Assembly: GCF_020564935.1 (NCBI RefSeq)
Contig: NZ_JAJCXB010000021.1
Span: 1 to 64,000, forward strand
Direction: 5' to 3'
DNA: 64,000 nucleotides
DNA from: Streptomyces pinistramenti
GTDB lineage: Bacteria > Actinomycetota > Actinomycetes > Streptomycetales > Streptomycetaceae
Positions 60,685-64,000 of this stretch are shown here, in pieces. Each line of letters opens with the position of its first letter. The first letter of the stretch is position 1. The notes below the pieces were generated by a model. It did no database searches, was not told the DNA's origin, and was given only the letters and a program-made list of their open reading frames with translations. Both the position numbers and the translations under genes were made by a program.

Positions 60685-62541
60685 GTGTTCACCACCCGCC
60701 CGACCCTCCACGGCACCTTCGGGATGGCCTCCACCACGCACTGGCTGGCGTCCCAGTCCGCGATGGCGGTCCTGGAGGACGGCGGCAACGCCTACGACGC
60801 GGCCGTCGCCGCCGGCTTCGTGCTGCATGTCGTCGAGCCGCATCTGAACGGCCCGGCGGGTGAGGTCCCGATCATCCTGGCGCCCGCGGGCGGCCCCGTA
60901 CGGGTGCTGTGCGGGCAGGGGCCCGCACCGGCCGGGGCGAGCGTGGCGCACTACACCGGGCTCGGCCTCGACCTGGTGCCCGGCACAGGACCGCTGGCCG
61001 CCGCCGTGCCCGGCGCCTTCGACGCCTGGATGCTGCTGCTGCGCGACCACGGCACCAGGACTCTGGCCCAGGTGCTGCGGTACGCGATCGGCTATGCGGA
61101 ACACGGGCATCCGGCCGTCGAGCGGATCGGCGAGACGATCGAGACGGTCCGGGAACTCTTCACGAAGGAATGGACCTCATCGGCCGAGATCTACCTGCCG
61201 GGCGGCAGGTCCGTCACCCCGGGCGGGCTGCTCCGCAACCGCCCGCTGGCCGCCACCTGGCGCCGGCTCACCGCCGAGGCACAGGCCGCTTCCGCCTCCC
61301 GGGAGGGACAGATCGACGCGGCCCGCAGGATCTGGCGCGAGGGCTTCATCGGCACCGCACTCGCCGACGCCGCCGCCCGCCCGGCCATGGACACCTCGGG
61401 CGAGCGGCACGCCGGCACCCTCACAGGCGACGACCTCGCGGGCTACTCGGCGTCGTACGAGGCCCCCGTCACGTACGACTGGAACGGCTGGACCGTCGCC
61501 AAGCCCGGCGGCTGGTCCCAGGGCCCGGCCTTTCTCCAGCAACTCGCCCTGCTTCCCGAGGAGTTGCCCGCCTATGGCAGTCCGGAATACGTGCACACCC
61601 TCATCGAGGGCTGCAAACTCGCGATGGCCGACCGCGAGGCGTGGTACGGCGACGCGGACGAGGTCCCGCTCGGCACGCTGCTCGGCGAGGCGTACAACAC
61701 CGAGCGCCGGAAGCTGATCGGCGCGCGCGCTTCATACGCGCTGCGGCCCGGCACTCCCGACGGCCGGACCCCGCGGCTGAGCCGGCACGCGCTGGCCGCC
61801 GCCGCGGGGCGGGCGGGGGCCGCGGGCGGCGGGCGGGCCGCGGGCATCGGCGAGCCGACCGTCGCGCCCAGCCCTGCCGATGCGGACGAAGCGCTCGCGC
61901 AGAGCGTCGCGCCCGAGGTCGACCGCAGCGGCGCCACCCGAGGCGACACCTGCCACATCGACATCGTGGACCGCTGGGGCAACCTCGTCTCCGCCACCCC
62001 GTCCGGCGGCTGGCTCCAGTCCAACCCCGTCGTGCCGGGCCTGGGCTTCCCGCTCGGCAGCCGGCTCCAGATGGCCTGGCTGGAGGAGGGGCTGCCCAAC
62101 TCGCTGACCCCCGGCCGCCGTCCGCGCACCACCCTGACCCCGTCGCTCGCGCTGCGCGACGGCGTCCCGGTGATGGCGTTCGGCACACCGGGCGGCGACC
62201 AGCAGGACCAGTGGCAGCTCCACTTCTTCCTCGCCGTCACGCTGCGCCCCGAGGTCCGCGGCGGCCTCGACCTCCAGGGCGCGATCGACGCACCGAACTG
62301 GCACAACGAATCGTTCCCCAGCTCCTTCTTCCCCCGCGCGATGCAGCCGGGCGCCGTCACCGTCGAATCGCGGATCGGCACCGGGACCGTCGTAGAGCTG
62401 CGCCGCCGCGGGCACCACGTCACGGTCGGCGGGCCCTGGTCGGAGGGGCGGCTGTGCGCCGTGGCCCGCGACCCGGAGACCGGAGTGCTCTCGTCGGCCG
62501 CGAACCCGCGCGGCATGCAGGGCTACGCGGTAGGTCGCTGA
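60685..62541 (+). CDS. gamma-glutamyltransferase-family Ntn hydrolase, cytosolic
   Basis: 618 residues: TTHWLASQSAMAVLEDGGNAYDAAVAAGF and the N-terminal processing motif GATRGDTCHIDIVDRWGN with Thr422, the nucleophile freed by autocleavage. The C-terminal half has GFPLGSRLQMAW, PRTTLTPSLALRDG and GTPGGDQQDQW, all family signatures. The family transfers or hydrolyses gamma-glutamyl groups; some members act on other amides or acylases. No signal peptide is seen, unlike secreted GGTs. The GTG at 60685 was chosen because AAGGAG lies 7 bases upstream; a longer frame from 60601 would start inside the inverted repeat. Stand-alone gene. Confidence 0.9.
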   Translation: MFTTRPTLHGTFGMASTTHWLASQSAMAVLEDGGNAYDAAVAAGFVLHVVEPHLNGPAGEVPIILAPAGGPVRVLCGQGPAPAGASVAHYTGLGLDLVPGTGPLAAAVPGAFDAWMLLLRDHGTRTLAQVLRYAIGYAEHGHPAVERIGETIETVRELFTKEWTSSAEIYLPGGRSVTPGGLLRNRPLAATWRRLTAEAQAASASREGQIDAARRIWREGFIGTALADAAARPAMDTSGERHAGTLTGDDLAGYSASYEAPVTYDWNGWTVAKPGGWSQGPAFLQQLALLPEELPAYGSPEYVHTLIEGCKLAMADREAWYGDADEVPLGTLLGEAYNTERRKLIGARASYALRPGTPDGRTPRLSRHALAAAAGRAGAAGGGRAAGIGEPTVAPSPADADEALAQSVAPEVDRSGATRGDTCHIDIVDRWGNLVSATPSGGWLQSNPVVPGLGFPLGSRLQMAWLEEGLPNSLTPGRRPRTTLTPSLALRDGVPVMAFGTPGGDQQDQWQLHFFLAVTLRPEVRGGLDLQGAIDAPNWHNESFPSSFFPRAMQPGAVTVESRIGTGTVVELRRRGHHVTVGGPWSEGRLCAVARDPETGVLSSAANPRGMQGYAVGR

Positions 62542-62667
62542 CCTGCGACGGTGCCGGGCGCGCCGGAGACGTCGGGCGGCGGTCGGCACCCGCGCTTACC
62601 CTCCGGGGCGTCCGGAATTCACCTTTGGTCAAGCCGCCGTGTCAGTGGGGCGTGGTTCGATGGATGC

Positions 62668-63594
62668 ATGATCGAAGCACTCAGCACTCATCAGGGAGAC
62701 CTCGCGAACAGCACCGAAGCCGCGCCGGGCACCCCGCGCGCGGCGAGCGCCGCCGCCCCTGCCATCCCCGCGCCCGACCTGTCCGCGCTGGACCTCGCCG
62801 CCGTGGAGGAGGCCGTCCGCCGGGCGGCCGCCGAGGAGATCCTGCCGCGGTTCCGGCAGCTCGCGGCGGAGGACATCGTCGAGAAGAACGGCCCGCACGA
62901 CCTCGTCACGGTCGCCGACCGGCGCGCCGAGGAACACCTCACCGCCGCGCTCACCGCCCTGCTGCCCGGCTCCGTGGTGGTCGGCGAGGAAGCCGTGCAC
63001 GCCGACCCCGCGATCCTCGACGCGCTGCGCGGCGACGCCCCGGTCTGGATAGTCGACCCGGTCGACGGCACCCGTCAGTTCGTCCACGGCGACCCCGGCT
63101 TCGCGACCCTGGTCACCCTCGCCCACCGCGGCGACCTGCTGGCCTCCTGGACGTACGCGCCCGCGCTCGGCCTGATGGCCGTCGCCCGCCGCGGCGCCGG
63201 TGCCACACTGAACGGCGAACCGCTGGCGCCGGGCCCCGCCGCGTCCACCACGGGCATCGACGTCGCCATCTCGCACTTCGACTTCACCACCGACGAGCAG
63301 AAGCGGGTGCTCGGCGCCCTGGACACCGACGGCATCGCCCCGCGCCCCTGCGGCTCGGCGGGCCTTGAGTACCTGTACATCGCCCGGGGCGAGATCGACG
63401 CCGTCGCCTTCAGCTGGGAGAACGCCTGGGACCACGCGGCCGGGCTGCTGCTGGTGCAGGAGACCGGCGGCGCGAGCGGCACGGTCGCGGGCGAGCCGTT
63501 CCGCATAGCGGGTGGCAATGCACTGCCCTTCACCGCGGCGCGGGACGCCGACACCGCGCGGCGTATCCTCGGACTGCTGGCAGCCGCCAACTGA
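62668..63594 (+). CDS. inositol monophosphatase family protein
   Basis: 308 residues with all canonical motifs: GEEAVHADP (Glu107/108), WIVDPVDGTRQF (Asp130, Asp133) and NAWDHAAGLLLVQETGG. It should hydrolyse a sugar or inositol phosphate with Mg. The first about 45 residues are Ala/Pro-rich and disordered. The ATG at 62668 has only a weak ribosome site. It is separate from the more divergent family member at 52455-53297 and is followed on the same strand by an FAD oxidoreductase. Confidence 0.9.
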   Translation: MIEALSTHQGDLANSTEAAPGTPRAASAAAPAIPAPDLSALDLAAVEEAVRRAAAEEILPRFRQLAAEDIVEKNGPHDLVTVADRRAEEHLTAALTALLPGSVVVGEEAVHADPAILDALRGDAPVWIVDPVDGTRQFVHGDPGFATLVTLAHRGDLLASWTYAPALGLMAVARRGAGATLNGEPLAPGPAASTTGIDVAISHFDFTTDEQKRVLGALDTDGIAPRPCGSAGLEYLYIARGEIDAVAFSWENAWDHAAGLLLVQETGGASGTVAGEPFRIAGGNALPFTAARDADTARRILGLLAAAN

Positions 63595-63634
63595 TCCTCA
63601 GCGACGAGGACCGGACACGAGGGGAGTGGCGCAG

Positions 63635-64000
63635 GTGCCGAGGATGCTCGATGCCGTGGTGATCGGGGCGGGGCCCAACGGCCTGACGGCCGCCGTCGAA
63701 CTGGCCCGCCGCGGAATGTCCGTGGAGGTCTTCGAGGCCCGCGGCACCATCGGCGGCGGTGCCCGCACCGAAGAGCTGACCCTCCCCGGCTTCCGGCACG
63801 ACCCCTGTTCGGCCGTGCACCCCTTCGGCATCGGCTCACCCGCCTTCGCCACGATGCCGCTCGCCCGGCACGGCCTGGAGTGGCTGCACCCCGAGATCCC
63901 GATGGCGCACCCCTTCCCCGACGGCACCGCCGCCGTCCTCTCCCGATGCGTCGGCGAGACCGCGATGTCCTTCGGCCCGCGTGACGCGGGGACGTACCGC
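63635..64000 (+). CDS. FAD/NAD(P)-binding oxidoreductase (phytoene-desaturase-like), truncated by the window end
   Basis: 122 codons to the edge, no stop. The Rossmann FAD motif is clear: DAVVIGAGPNGLTAAVELARRG, then VEVFEARGTIGGGARTEELTLPGF, matching amine-oxidase/phytoene-dehydrogenase-type flavoproteins. The GTG at 63635 follows GAGGGGAG by about 8 bases; an in-frame ATG at 63644 is the alternative. Substrate cannot be assigned from the fragment. Confidence 0.85.
   Translation, partial: MPRMLDAVVIGAGPNGLTAAVELARRGMSVEVFEARGTIGGGARTEELTLPGFRHDPCSAVHPFGIGSPAFATMPLARHGLEWLHPEIPMAHPFPDGTAAVLSRCVGETAMSFGPRDAGTYR

Noticed and set aside
1..64000. tRNA, rRNA, riboswitch or insertion sequence
   Set aside because: No cloverleaf, conserved rRNA block, transposase or terminal repeats of such elements could be seen by reading.

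Overview
The window is very GC-rich (about 72% by eye), has strongly G/C-biased third codon positions, many GTG starts, one rare TTA codon and a Streptomyces-type ESX secretion locus. It is chromosomal DNA of a Streptomyces or close relative. I see no tRNA, rRNA, CRISPR array, insertion sequence or phage gene.

Layout. 0.2-11.4 kb: reductive pyrimidine catabolism (beta-ureidopropionase-type nitrilase, class III aminotransferase, dihydropyrimidinase hydA). Between these genes lie a three-gene group of ESX-like secreted proteins, a secreted polysaccharide lyase with a clear promoter, a GAF/Fis regulator facing a perfect operator-like palindrome, a YceI protein and a leaderless substrate-binding protein. 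11.4-44 kb: a type VII (ESX) secretion locus with eccB, eccC, eccD, a WXG100 pair, further WXG100-like helical proteins, a YbaB-like protein, a beta-helix protein fused to two AAA domains, a membrane protein with a golvesin-like ectodomain, a subtilisin-fold mycosin that has lost its nucleophile, and one 14.2-kb gene for a 4725-residue protein. 44-47 kb: a TTA-containing nucleotidyltransferase and two F420-dependent luciferase-like oxidoreductases. 47-54.5 kb: a VWA/membrane protein pair, a permuted lipoate ligase, a three-gene 2TM-protein/cupin/inositol-phosphatase operon and an SLC13 permease. 54.7-60.5 kb: a 1944-residue NLR-like protein (TIR, degenerate phosphoesterase, NACHT, pentapeptide repeats, WD40). 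60.7-64 kb: gamma-glutamyltransferase, an inositol monophosphatase, and the start of an FAD oxidoreductase cut by the window edge.

How it works together. EccB, EccC and EccD form the ESX membrane machine. The WXG100 pair and the leftward train of genes behind it look like its substrates and helpers. The giant protein is the outstanding item: a WXG100-like helical head, an OTU-type cysteine protease domain (DGDC with C829; SHY with H1030), then two tandem modules of about 1700 residues. Each module carries six Ser/Gly/Thr-rich segments of the kind seen in membrane-inserting beta-hairpins. This could be a giant ESX-exported toxin or surface machine, but I cannot prove that from sequence. The NLR-like protein and the 2TM/cupin/phosphatase operon are candidate immunity systems.
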